A stretch of DNA of 48,782 bases from Oscillospiraceae bacterium (GTDB taxonomy: Bacteria; Bacillota; Clostridia; Oscillospirales; Oscillospiraceae). Made by a program: the position numbers and the translations under genes. The stretch is from NCBI GenBank assembly GCA_020025655.1, contig JAHHRR010000011.1, positions 1 through 48,782 of the forward strand, read 5' to 3'. A model generated the notes under the pieces. That model saw nothing but the letters and a program-made list of their open reading frames with translations. It made no database searches and was not told where the DNA came from. Shown one piece after another: positions 8,331 through 16,008 of this stretch. Position 1 is the first letter of the stretch. The number at the start of each line of letters is the position of its first letter.

Positions 8331-10478
8331 TTAAGCTTCTCTTTTGGACTTTATGCGGCTGAGCTCTTCTTTCATGAGAATGCCGAAGCTTTCGTCATCA
8401 AGCTCTGGACCTTCCTCGGCCGCAACAGATTTGTCTGCAAATTCATTAAACACCAGCTGTTTATTATCCAACAGCTGTATCATCTGCTCGTCGATACTGT
8501 TTTCGCACAGCAGCCTGTAAACCAGCACGTTTCTGGTCTGACCCATACGATAGGCTCTGGATATGGCCTGATTTTCAATGGAGGGCTTGAACTGGGGCTC
8601 ACAGATAATAACAATGCTGGCGGACTGAATGTTAAGGCCTGTACCTCCTGCCTGAATCTGCGCTGTAAGCACTGAGCCGACAGGCGCTGCATCAAAGGTA
8701 TCAACAGCCTCCTGACGCTGCTCGGGACTGAGTGAGCCGGTTATACTTCCTACGCAGCGATGCCCCAGAAGCATGGAAACTCTTCGCACGGTATCAAGAA
8801 AGTAGGAAAAGACAATAACCTTTCTGCCGTCATCCTCTGCATCTTCGATAATTTCAAGCAGGCGCTGGGCCTTTGAGGAAAAGTGAGGGTCGTCCACATT
8901 CCATGAGACACGCCGTGCCTCTGTAAACTGACCGTTCAGAATGGCGTTTTCGTATAGAAGCTCCTCCTGAGGGTACATACTGCACCATTCACGGCTTTCT
9001 ATAAGCTCAGGCAGTTCGGTAAGGACATCAGCCCGTTTACGGCGGAAGTATACAGGAGAAATCTTTCTGCGGAACACAGGTGCGGAAGACAAAGCCTCCA
9101 TTCCCTTAAGCCCGTCGGCAAGCTCAGGCTGCAAAACAGATATAAGGGAAATCATCTCATCAACCTTGTTTTCAAGGGCGGTTCCGGTCATGAACAGGAG
9201 ATATTCGGCGTTAAAACTGAGGGACACAACATTCTGGGTTCTGCGGGCCTCGGGATTTTTAATATAGTGAGCTTCATCCACTACCAGCATTCCCATGGTA
9301 AACTCTGCGCTCAGGCTGAAATTGCTGCAGGATTCATAGCTGGTGACGGCAACACCGCCGGTTTCGAGCCAATTGTCGAAAATCTGGAGCTTGTTCTGAC
9401 CGTGCAGCTTAAAAGGAACCAGCGAACTGTGCTTTGCAATTTCACGGCACCAGTTTGAAATTACTCCTGCGGGGCATACCACCATGAAATGACTTCTGCC
9501 GTCGTTTTTCAGAGCCTGCATAGCTGCAATGGCCTCGATTGTCTTTCCGAGACCCATTTCGTCACCAAGCAGCACTCTTTTTCTGCTGAGGATATACTTG
9601 ACGCCTCTAAGCTGGTAGGCACGCAGAGTGCATTTAAGCCCGTCCAGAGAGACTGTCTGACTGTTAAGCTCCTGCGCAATCTCGTCGGGCAGAGCATCGC
9701 CGGAATCCTCGGCACCCAGAAACTGCGGTGTGAAGCTCTCGATAATATTAAAATATTCAATGGGATTTGCGGCATAGTCATCCCATGCCTCGGACGCAGA
9801 TATGCTGTTGAGCGCCTGCATCTCAGAAAGAAACAGCTGGGCGTGTGTTCCGTATTCCGAATTTATAACATGGTCAAGAAACTTGTAGGAATCCTCTGCC
9901 CGCAGCTTTTCAAGCTTGGATGCAAAGAGCCAGCTGAAAAATCCGCAGCCTATTTTAAGGTCATTTAAAGCCAGTGACAGCTTTGAAGAGCGGATAAAAT
10001 CGGTAAGGTTCAAGCACTCAGGCTCGCAGTCAATTCCTTTTTTGTATTTTAAAATAGCCTTCACAAGCTCTGTGGAAGCGGGAGTTTTATCGTCAAGATT
10101 AAGCTTTATTTTAATATCCGGTGCAGCCTGCGCCGCAATGGAGTCTACAATCTCTTTTATTAAAAAAGCACCTTCATTGCTTATGCCGTTCACTGCGGCA
10201 AGCTGTGCGGCAGAGGCGGCATAGACAGAACCTAAAGTCTGAAAGCCGTTGTCACGCAGGGTTTTTATTCTGATTCCACGCTTATCACGATTAAGCTCAT
10301 CAACCGGAATTTTGTCTAAAAGTACGGTCGTTTTTTCGGTAATTATACCCTGTGCAGCCGAAGACACCTTATCTCCGAGCTTGCTCAGTTCAGATTCAGC
10401 AGCGTTAATGTCATCAATTAAATCCCGATGCTTCTTTATAAGCAGGGAGGCTTCTTTGCTTTTAAATAATCTTGCCAT
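8331..10478 (-). CDS. SNF2-family DEAD/H helicase (RapA/HepA-like)
   Basis: The protein has 715 residues. The N-terminal ~110 are helical and include a helix-hairpin-helix-like stretch (LRDNGFQTLGSVYAAS... to NGISNEGAFLIKEI). A unique region follows to about residue 290. The two-lobed SNF2 ATPase shows Walker A GDEMGLGKTIEA near residue 303, DEAH at about 400, MTGTALEN (motif III) and, in the second lobe, QAGGTGLNIQSA and QAISRAYRMGQT (motifs V and VI). It should translocate on double-stranded DNA. AGGAAG precedes ATG. No methylase, nuclease or other defence gene lies beside it, so a role in transcription recycling or repair is as likely as defence. Confidence 0.82.
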   Translation of the reverse strand: MARLFKSKEASLLIKKHRDLIDDINAAESELSKLGDKVSSAAQGIITEKTTVLLDKIPVDELNRDKRGIRIKTLRDNGFQTLGSVYAASAAQLAAVNGISNEGAFLIKEIVDSIAAQAAPDIKIKLNLDDKTPASTELVKAILKYKKGIDCEPECLNLTDFIRSSKLSLALNDLKIGCGFFSWLFASKLEKLRAEDSYKFLDHVINSEYGTHAQLFLSEMQALNSISASEAWDDYAANPIEYFNIIESFTPQFLGAEDSGDALPDEIAQELNSQTVSLDGLKCTLRAYQLRGVKYILSRKRVLLGDEMGLGKTIEAIAAMQALKNDGRSHFMVVCPAGVISNWCREIAKHSSLVPFKLHGQNKLQIFDNWLETGGVAVTSYESCSNFSLSAEFTMGMLVVDEAHYIKNPEARRTQNVVSLSFNAEYLLFMTGTALENKVDEMISLISVLQPELADGLKGMEALSSAPVFRRKISPVYFRRKRADVLTELPELIESREWCSMYPQEELLYENAILNGQFTEARRVSWNVDDPHFSSKAQRLLEIIEDAEDDGRKVIVFSYFLDTVRRVSMLLGHRCVGSITGSLSPEQRQEAVDTFDAAPVGSVLTAQIQAGGTGLNIQSASIVIICEPQFKPSIENQAISRAYRMGQTRNVLVYRLLCENSIDEQMIQLLDNKQLVFNEFADKSVAAEEGPELDDESFGILMKEELSRIKSKREA

Positions 10479-10567
10479 AGTTTTTTCTTCCTGTCAGCAA
10501 TTTTAAAGTAGGGATGTTCCGATAAGTAATTTTATCATGCTGATTATTACCTGTCCAGCGAATATAA

Positions 10568-10596
10568 AAAAACTCCGGCATATAACCGGAGTTTTT
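10568..10596 (-). terminator. Terminator of the nucleotidyltransferase gene
   Basis: AAAAACTCCGG and CCGGAGTTTTT pair perfectly around seven bases; the element lies directly after the stop codon on the minus strand. Confidence 0.88.
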
Positions 10597-10598
10597 GA

Positions 10599-11531
10599 TT
10601 ATTTAAGATCAGCAAAAAGAGGTTCTGAATAAAGACCGCTTGCGTGAAGGGCGCTGAAAGCCTCTCTCACAGCGTCGGTGTCCTCTTTATATGTGATTCC
10701 GAACCATGTGTCGGGAGTGTGGAGAACTTTTACACGAACCTGCTGCTTTTCAAGCAGGTCACCTATGTAGACAGGGAGCAGAAATTCTGCTTTCAGATCG
10801 CCTGCCTTTGTTTCCAGAAACTCCTTAAAGCCCTCTTTCAGCATATCCATAAAAACGGGAGTTACGCCCCACATATTCATGGAAACAAGCATATTGGGGT
10901 CAAGGATTTTTTCGCCTGCACGGGCGCCTTCCGGAGTTTTAATGATATCGTGAGTTTCCTCGATATCTGTGAGCCAGCGGTCTTCGTCCATGTGGCAGAT
11001 ACCACGGGTTACTCCGCCGTTGTCGCTGAGGGTGCGGTGCAGACGGAAGCCTGCCATGCAGAATTCAGTGGAATCATGGTTTTCGGTGAGGAAAGTGTAA
11101 AGCTTGCGGTAGGCATCCTTGCCGTAATAGTCATCGGCGTTAATTATGGCATAGGGTTCATGGAGAATATCACGGCAGGCGAGAATGGCATGGCAGGTGC
11201 CCCAGGGCTTAACTCTGCCTTCAGGAACTTCAAAACCTTCGGGAAGGTCATCCTTCTCCTGAAATGCATAGCGTATTTCAACTCCCAGACCGTCACAAAG
11301 CGCCTGAATTCTGTCACCTATGACCTCACGGAAATCAGCTTCTATTTCCTTACGGATAATAAATACAATCTTTTTGAAACCTGCTTCTATTGCGTCATGC
11401 ACAGAATAGTCAATAATAATTTCACCCATAGGGCCTACGGATTTAAGCTGCTTAATGCCGCCGCCGAAGCGGGAGCCGATACCTGCAGCCATTACCACCA
11501 GAGCGGGTTCCATGTTATTTGATATATCCAT
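10599..11531 (-). CDS. Sugar-phosphate nucleotidyltransferase (NTP_transferase family)
   Basis: The protein has 310 residues. The N-terminal signature VVMAAGIGSRFGGGIKQL is the nucleotide-binding loop of NDP-sugar pyrophosphorylases, and AIINADDYYGKDAY carries the metal-binding Asp pair. It would transfer a nucleotidyl group from an NTP onto a sugar 1-phosphate, giving an activated sugar and pyrophosphate in the cytosol. It differs from GalU and RmlA in the signature loop, so the exact sugar and base are not predicted. GGGAG precedes ATG, and a near-consensus promoter lies about 70 bases upstream. It is a single-gene unit between two terminators. Confidence 0.8.
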   Translation of the reverse strand: MDISNNMEPALVVMAAGIGSRFGGGIKQLKSVGPMGEIIIDYSVHDAIEAGFKKIVFIIRKEIEADFREVIGDRIQALCDGLGVEIRYAFQEKDDLPEGFEVPEGRVKPWGTCHAILACRDILHEPYAIINADDYYGKDAYRKLYTFLTENHDSTEFCMAGFRLHRTLSDNGGVTRGICHMDEDRWLTDIEETHDIIKTPEGARAGEKILDPNMLVSMNMWGVTPVFMDMLKEGFKEFLETKAGDLKAEFLLPVYIGDLLEKQQVRVKVLHTPDTWFGITYKEDTDAVREAFSALHASGLYSEPLFADLK

Positions 11532-11597
11532 AATTTCTCCCTTTCAATACCTGTAAACTGCCTTATGGGCATACTTTGGCTTATAACTATTTTTAGT

Positions 11598-11626
11598 ATC
11601 ATATCATTTGCCACTGTTTATGTCAA
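11598..11626 (-). promoter_or_regulatory. SigA-type promoter of the nucleotidyltransferase gene
   Basis: On the minus strand TTGACA (11626-11621), a 17-base spacer and TATGAT (11603-11598) match the vegetative consensus, pointing at the gene starting at 11531. Confidence 0.8.
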
Positions 11627-11800
11627 ATTATTACTTTAGTTATAGAAGCTTCCTTATGGCAAACGGCGGTGATTGACAATGCCGGAGGCATATAGTACAC
11701 CCATCAATAAGCAGACACATAAATACAGAGAAAGGACTGGCTGCGCTTTACAGTATAAGTGTCGATCGGCAGATTAAAGACTATATATTGAAAACCAAAT
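11627..11800 (+). other. Intergenic stretch with a plus-strand promoter-like motif and no clear gene
   Basis: A TTGACA near 11675 is followed 17 bases later by TACACC, a weak -10. Further on, a short open stretch on the plus strand ends at TAA 11800-11802 with the peptide end ALYSISVDRQIKDYILKTK, just before a strong hairpin. It has no usable start codon with a ribosome binding site. It could be a gene remnant or a small RNA that uses the hairpin as its terminator. Confidence 0.35.
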
Positions 11801-11844
11801 AAAAAGGCACCCTGAAAATCCAAAGAGATTTTCAGGGTGCTTTT
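11801..11844. terminator. Terminator at the end of kdpDE, usable on both strands
   Basis: GCACCCTGAAAATC (11807-11820) and GATTTTCAGGGTGC (11827-11840) form a perfect 14-bp stem. On the minus strand CTTTTT follows, fitting the end of the kdpDE transcript; the plus strand has TTTTGC. Confidence 0.88.
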
Positions 11845-11869
11845 GCATGTATGAAAGAAAATTTAATTA

Positions 11870-12568
11870 TCAGTCCACTTTAAGCATTCTGTACCCTACA
11901 CCTACATGAGTCTGGATGTACTGGGGAGAGCCCTCATCGGATTCAAGCTTTTTTCTCAGCGCTGCCATAAATACCCGAAGAGAAAGAACATCATTTTCCC
12001 AGCTTCCGCCCCATACCTCCTGCATTATATATGCGTGAGTCAGTACACGCCCCGCATTTTTAGCAAGCAGGCATAGAAGCTTATATTCAATAGGCGTAAG
12101 ATGCAGCTCTTCGTCTGCCAGAAAGGCACAGCCTGCGGAGTAGTCAATTTTAAGCTTCCCGTTTACGAAAACGGAAGAGCCTGCGGATTCCGAGTGCAGC
12201 ATACTGAGCCTGCGCTGAGTAACCCGCAGCCTTGCCAGAAGCTCATCCACTGAAAAGGGCTTTGTAAGATAGTCATCTGCACCTGCATCCAGTGCGCCGA
12301 TTTTATCGCTGTCCTCACTGCGGGCAGAAATTACAATTATCGGCATATTTGACCAGCTTCGGATATTTCTTATAACGTCTGAGCCGTCCATATCGGGAAG
12401 TCCCAGATCCAGAAGCACAATATCGGGATTGTGCGACGAGGCTTCGAGAATAGCCGTATGTCCGTCCGGAGCAAGAATATAGTCGTAATCATTTGCTTTG
12501 AGGGTGGCGGTCATAAGATTTTTAACGGACTGATCGTCCTCTACCACTAAAATATTCAAATTATTCAT
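11870..12568 (-). CDS. kdpE: KdpE response regulator (OmpR/PhoB family)
   Basis: The protein has 232 residues: a receiver domain with the phosphoacceptor Asp in LLDLGLPDMDG (about residue 52), the Lys of LTKPFSVDEL near 102, and a C-terminal winged-helix DNA-binding domain (LLCLLAKNAGRVLTHAYIMQ region). It should activate the kdp structural operon when phosphorylated by KdpD. The start overlaps the kdpD stop by eight bases, so the two are co-translated. An upstream extension in the same frame inside kdpD has no ribosome binding site. The assignment rests on sequence type and the adjacent kdpD. Confidence 0.92.
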   Translation of the reverse strand: MNNLNILVVEDDQSVKNLMTATLKANDYDYILAPDGHTAILEASSHNPDIVLLDLGLPDMDGSDVIRNIRSWSNMPIIVISARSEDSDKIGALDAGADDYLTKPFSVDELLARLRVTQRRLSMLHSESAGSSVFVNGKLKIDYSAGCAFLADEELHLTPIEYKLLCLLAKNAGRVLTHAYIMQEVWGGSWENDVLSLRVFMAALRKKLESDEGSPQYIQTHVGVGYRMLKVD

Positions 12569-15245
12569 AGCACCTGATCTCATCCATATTAAGAGTAAAT
12601 GTGAAGCAGCAGCCCTGGGGTGTGTTATCCTTGACGGAAATTGTTCCGCCATGGGCGGTCACAATGGATTTGCAGAGAGAAAGCCCCAGACCGAGACTGC
12701 GGCGGCTGTCGGCTAACTTGTTTGCACCGCTGTAAAACATATCAAATATTTTCGGCTTCATTTCGTCAGGGATGCCGGGGCCGTTATCACAGACACAGAT
12801 TTCAGCCATTCCGTTTCTTGGACGGGTGGAAATTTTTATTGTGCTGCCAGCAGGGGTATATTTAATTGCATTGTCCACAAGGTTTATGATGACCTGAACA
12901 ATAAGCTTGGTATCCATTTTCGCAAGAAGAAATTCATCCTCATGCTGAACGGATATGTTGTAGTCCACGCTTTTGCGGTTAATGTGCCTGAGCGCCTCCT
13001 CAATGACATCAGAAAGAAGCTCGGAACTGAAGTGCAGATTCAGCTGATTTTCCTCAAGCCTTGAAACAGAAAGCAGATTTTCCACCAGATTTATAAGCCA
13101 CATGGAATCGTCGTAAATGTCGGTAAAAAGCTGGTGCTTTGTTTCATCGTCCATTTTGTCGCCGTTTGAGAGGAAGTTACTGGCGTTGCCGGAAATCGCC
13201 GTAAGTGGTGTTCTCAAATCATGAGAAATGGCTCTGAGAAGGTTTGCCCTGAGCTGTTCCTTCTGGGCAAGTATTGCGGCCTCCTCCTTTTCTCTGGCAT
13301 TTTTTTCATTTTCAAGTGCCAGAGCACATTCACCGAGTATTGACAGAGTCATGCCTTTCTGAGAGCTTTCAAGGGGCTCGTTTCCTACTGAAATGCCCGC
13401 AATGCCGTAGATGTTTTCGTTTATCCGAATGGAAAAATACAGGCATTTTGCGTTTGACAGGGTTTGGGTGGTTGCTCCTGCGTGCTTGTTGTTCTTAAGC
13501 ACCCACAGCGCAACAGTACGTTCAGAGTCGGCGGTATAGTCAGTGACTTTTTCACCGTCAGGATCTGCATAGAAAATCTTTGCCGCTTCCAGCTTACCGT
13601 TTTCAACAGGATAAATGATAATGTCTTTTTGCAGAAGTCTTATAAGATGCAGAGCGGTTGCGCTTATTATATCCGAACGCCCCTCGGCCTGTTGAAGCGA
13701 CTGGTTAACATCAAAAAGAAGCTTGTTCTGATAGGCTGCGGTAGCGGAAAGCTTTGCGTGCTCCTTTAATTTAACCGCCAGTGAGCTTGTTAAAAGGGCG
13801 GAAAGGAACATTATAAAGAATGTGACAGGGTAGCCAGAATCATAAGCCTTGAGACTCAGCACGGGGACGGTGAAAAAGAAGTTAAATACAAGCACACTCA
13901 CAAATGACGAGCAAAGCGAGTATATGCGGTTCTGGGTTACAACAGAGATTATAAGTACAGCAAGTACATAGACCGTTATGATATTTGCCTCTTCAAAGCC
14001 CAGATAATTAAACAGAAAACCGATGAGCGTTGCAAGCACAAGGATAAGTATACTTTTAAACAGATCCGCCATTGAGCAGCGTTTGAAAACAGCCTTACGC
14101 TCGTGGTAGGCGGAGTTTGTAACCGCATCGGGGATAATGTGTATATCGAGGTACGGAGCTGCGGCTATGAGCTTTTCTGTAAGCGTCTGCTTGCCGAATA
14201 ATTTACCCTTGGATGCGGCACTGCGGCCTACAACAATTTTGGATGCACCGGAGAGACGGGCAAATTCCGCTATCTGGAAGGATACATCTGTGCCGTAGGC
14301 GGTTTCGATTTTTGCTCCCAGCTGTTCTGCAAGACGGATGTTGCTTCTGAGCCGCTGTACATTTTCCTCGCTCATGGCCTGAAAATCCGGAGTTTCAACA
14401 AAAAGTGCCGTAAACCTGCCTTTAAATGCCTGAGCCATTCTGGCGGCGGTACGGATTATCTTTGCATTTGAAGGAGAAGAGGAAAGGCACACCAGAACGT
14501 GCTCCTCGGTGTGATAATCCTCCTTTTTATCGTCGGCATTACGGGAATTCACTCTGTCTGCACAGCGGCGAAGCGCCAGCTCTCTGAGGGCTGTCAGATT
14601 CTGGGGGGTAAAGAAGTTCACCATTGCACGCTGAGCCTGAGTTTCCCGATAGACCTTGCCGCTGCGGAGCCTTGCTATAAGCTCCTGAGGCTCAATATCA
14701 ACGATTTCCACCTGATCGGCACTGTCAAACACGGAATCGGGTATACGCTCTCTTACGGTGACACCTGTAATTGAGGCCACCATGTCATTCAGACTTTCAA
14801 TGTGCTGCACGTTTATAGTGGTGTACACACTTATGCCTGCCCGCAGAAGCTCCTCTACATCCTGATAGCGCTTCTGATGACGGCTTCCGGGAGCATTTGA
14901 GTGAGCAAGTTCATCTACAAGTATAAGCTCAGGCTTGCGCTTTAGGGCTGCATCAAGATCGAATTCCTTCAGCTCTATATCGCCGTAGGGAACCTTTTTG
15001 ACAGGCAGCTGCTCAAGACCTGTAAGAAGCTGCATTGTCTCAGGCCGTGTGTGCGGCTCAATATAGCCTGCAACCACATCCATGCCCTGAGATTTTGCTG
15101 TATGTGCCGCTTCAAGCATGGCATAGGTTTTACCTACACCTGCTGCAAAGCCGAAAAATATCTTCAGAAGTCCACGGCCGGTTTCCTTCTGGTCCTCGTG
15201 AATCAGCTGCAAAAACTTTGCCGGATTTCGGGTATCGGTATCCAT
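12561..15245 (-). CDS. kdpD: KdpD potassium/turgor sensor histidine kinase
   Basis: The protein has 894 residues, close to the E. coli length. The N-terminal KdpD domain has Walker A GFAAGVGKT at 32-40 and DELAHSNAPGSRH; a USP-like domain (VCLSSSPSNAKIIRTAARMA) follows at about 250-370. Four membrane helices lie at about 395-500, then a GAF-like region, the phospho-acceptor His in AISHDLRTPLTAISG near 670, and a HATPase domain with the N, G1 (DNGPGIPDE) and G2 (GLGLSLCKS) boxes. All catalytic motifs are present. It senses potassium limitation and phosphorylates KdpE. CAAAGGGGTG lies upstream of ATG. It is separated from kdpC by 100 bases holding a weak hairpin. Confidence 0.95.
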   Translation of the reverse strand: MDTDTRNPAKFLQLIHEDQKETGRGLLKIFFGFAAGVGKTYAMLEAAHTAKSQGMDVVAGYIEPHTRPETMQLLTGLEQLPVKKVPYGDIELKEFDLDAALKRKPELILVDELAHSNAPGSRHQKRYQDVEELLRAGISVYTTINVQHIESLNDMVASITGVTVRERIPDSVFDSADQVEIVDIEPQELIARLRSGKVYRETQAQRAMVNFFTPQNLTALRELALRRCADRVNSRNADDKKEDYHTEEHVLVCLSSSPSNAKIIRTAARMAQAFKGRFTALFVETPDFQAMSEENVQRLRSNIRLAEQLGAKIETAYGTDVSFQIAEFARLSGASKIVVGRSAASKGKLFGKQTLTEKLIAAAPYLDIHIIPDAVTNSAYHERKAVFKRCSMADLFKSILILVLATLIGFLFNYLGFEEANIITVYVLAVLIISVVTQNRIYSLCSSFVSVLVFNFFFTVPVLSLKAYDSGYPVTFFIMFLSALLTSSLAVKLKEHAKLSATAAYQNKLLFDVNQSLQQAEGRSDIISATALHLIRLLQKDIIIYPVENGKLEAAKIFYADPDGEKVTDYTADSERTVALWVLKNNKHAGATTQTLSNAKCLYFSIRINENIYGIAGISVGNEPLESSQKGMTLSILGECALALENEKNAREKEEAAILAQKEQLRANLLRAISHDLRTPLTAISGNASNFLSNGDKMDDETKHQLFTDIYDDSMWLINLVENLLSVSRLEENQLNLHFSSELLSDVIEEALRHINRKSVDYNISVQHEDEFLLAKMDTKLIVQVIINLVDNAIKYTPAGSTIKISTRPRNGMAEICVCDNGPGIPDEMKPKIFDMFYSGANKLADSRRSLGLGLSLCKSIVTAHGGTISVKDNTPQGCCFTFTLNMDEIRCYE

Positions 15246-15264
15246 AGAATCACCCCTTTGCGAA

Positions 15265-15316
15265 TAAAATAATAACAGCCGTCCTGTATATATCCTGCAA
15301 GGATTGGGATGGCTGT
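15265..15316 (-). terminator. Weak hairpin between kdpC and kdpD
   Basis: ACAGCC (15275-15280) pairs with GGCTGT (15311-15316), with further partial pairing inside. The minus strand continues TATTATTTTA, a poor U-run. It may partly separate kdpABC from kdpDE expression. Confidence 0.45.
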
Positions 15317-15345
15317 ATTAGTGCGGTGTTAAGATGAATTTCGGA

Positions 15346-15996
15346 TCAGATAAGACCCATAGCTTCTGCTATATCGAGATTTACGCTCAGAACATTCACA
15401 ACCTCTTCGCCGAAAATGCCCAGAAGCTTTCCGGTGGTGTTGTCAGAAACAATCTGCTGAAGAACGTCCATTGAAAGGCCGGAGGCTTTTGAAATTTCAG
15501 GCAGCTGAATAAGGGCTGAATCTACTGAAACATGAGGGTCAAGACCGGAACCGGAGGCGGTCATAAGGTCGGTGGGAATATCCTCTGCTTTAACATCGGG
15601 GTGACTTTCAAGAAAAGCGTCAATGTCGTTTTTGACTCTCTCCTGCAAGGCGGGATTGGAGGGGCCGAGGTTCTGGCTGCCGGAGGCAGGGCCGGAAAAC
15701 TCGCTGCCGTCGGAATAGAACGCATTTCCGTCTGCATCCAGAGTATAGGTATTATAGTGAACGGCAGAGGGACGGCCTTTCATGAAATAGGGCTGTGTAA
15801 ATTCCTGACCTACTATCTCGGAGCCAATGGCCTTTCCATTTACCATGATTATGCTGCCATCTGCCTGTGAGGGGAAAATTACCTGAGAGATACCTGTGAG
15901 AAGAAGGGGGAAGCCCAGTCCGCAGATAAGCATAAGCATCAGTGTAACGGTGAGAGCAGGTTTATAATTGTGAAGAAAATTTTTGAACTTAGTCAT
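15346..15996 (-). CDS. kdpC: Potassium-transporting ATPase subunit C
   Basis: The protein has 216 residues with one N-terminal membrane helix (about 14-38). The conserved KdpC blocks are present: FTQPYFMKGRPSAVHYN, ASGSQNLGPSNPAL, and DLMTASGSGLDPHVSVDSA. It assembles with KdpA and KdpB and is needed for transport by the complex. It is somewhat longer than the roughly 190 residues of the E. coli protein because of an insert between the first two blocks. It begins 12 bases after the kdpB stop codon, with AAGGAG upstream. Confidence 0.93.
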   Translation of the reverse strand: MTKFKNFLHNYKPALTVTLMLMLICGLGFPLLLTGISQVIFPSQADGSIIMVNGKAIGSEIVGQEFTQPYFMKGRPSAVHYNTYTLDADGNAFYSDGSEFSGPASGSQNLGPSNPALQERVKNDIDAFLESHPDVKAEDIPTDLMTASGSGLDPHVSVDSALIQLPEISKASGLSMDVLQQIVSDNTTGKLLGIFGEEVVNVLSVNLDIAEAMGLI

Positions 15997-16008
15997 TTTA
16001 AATGCTCC

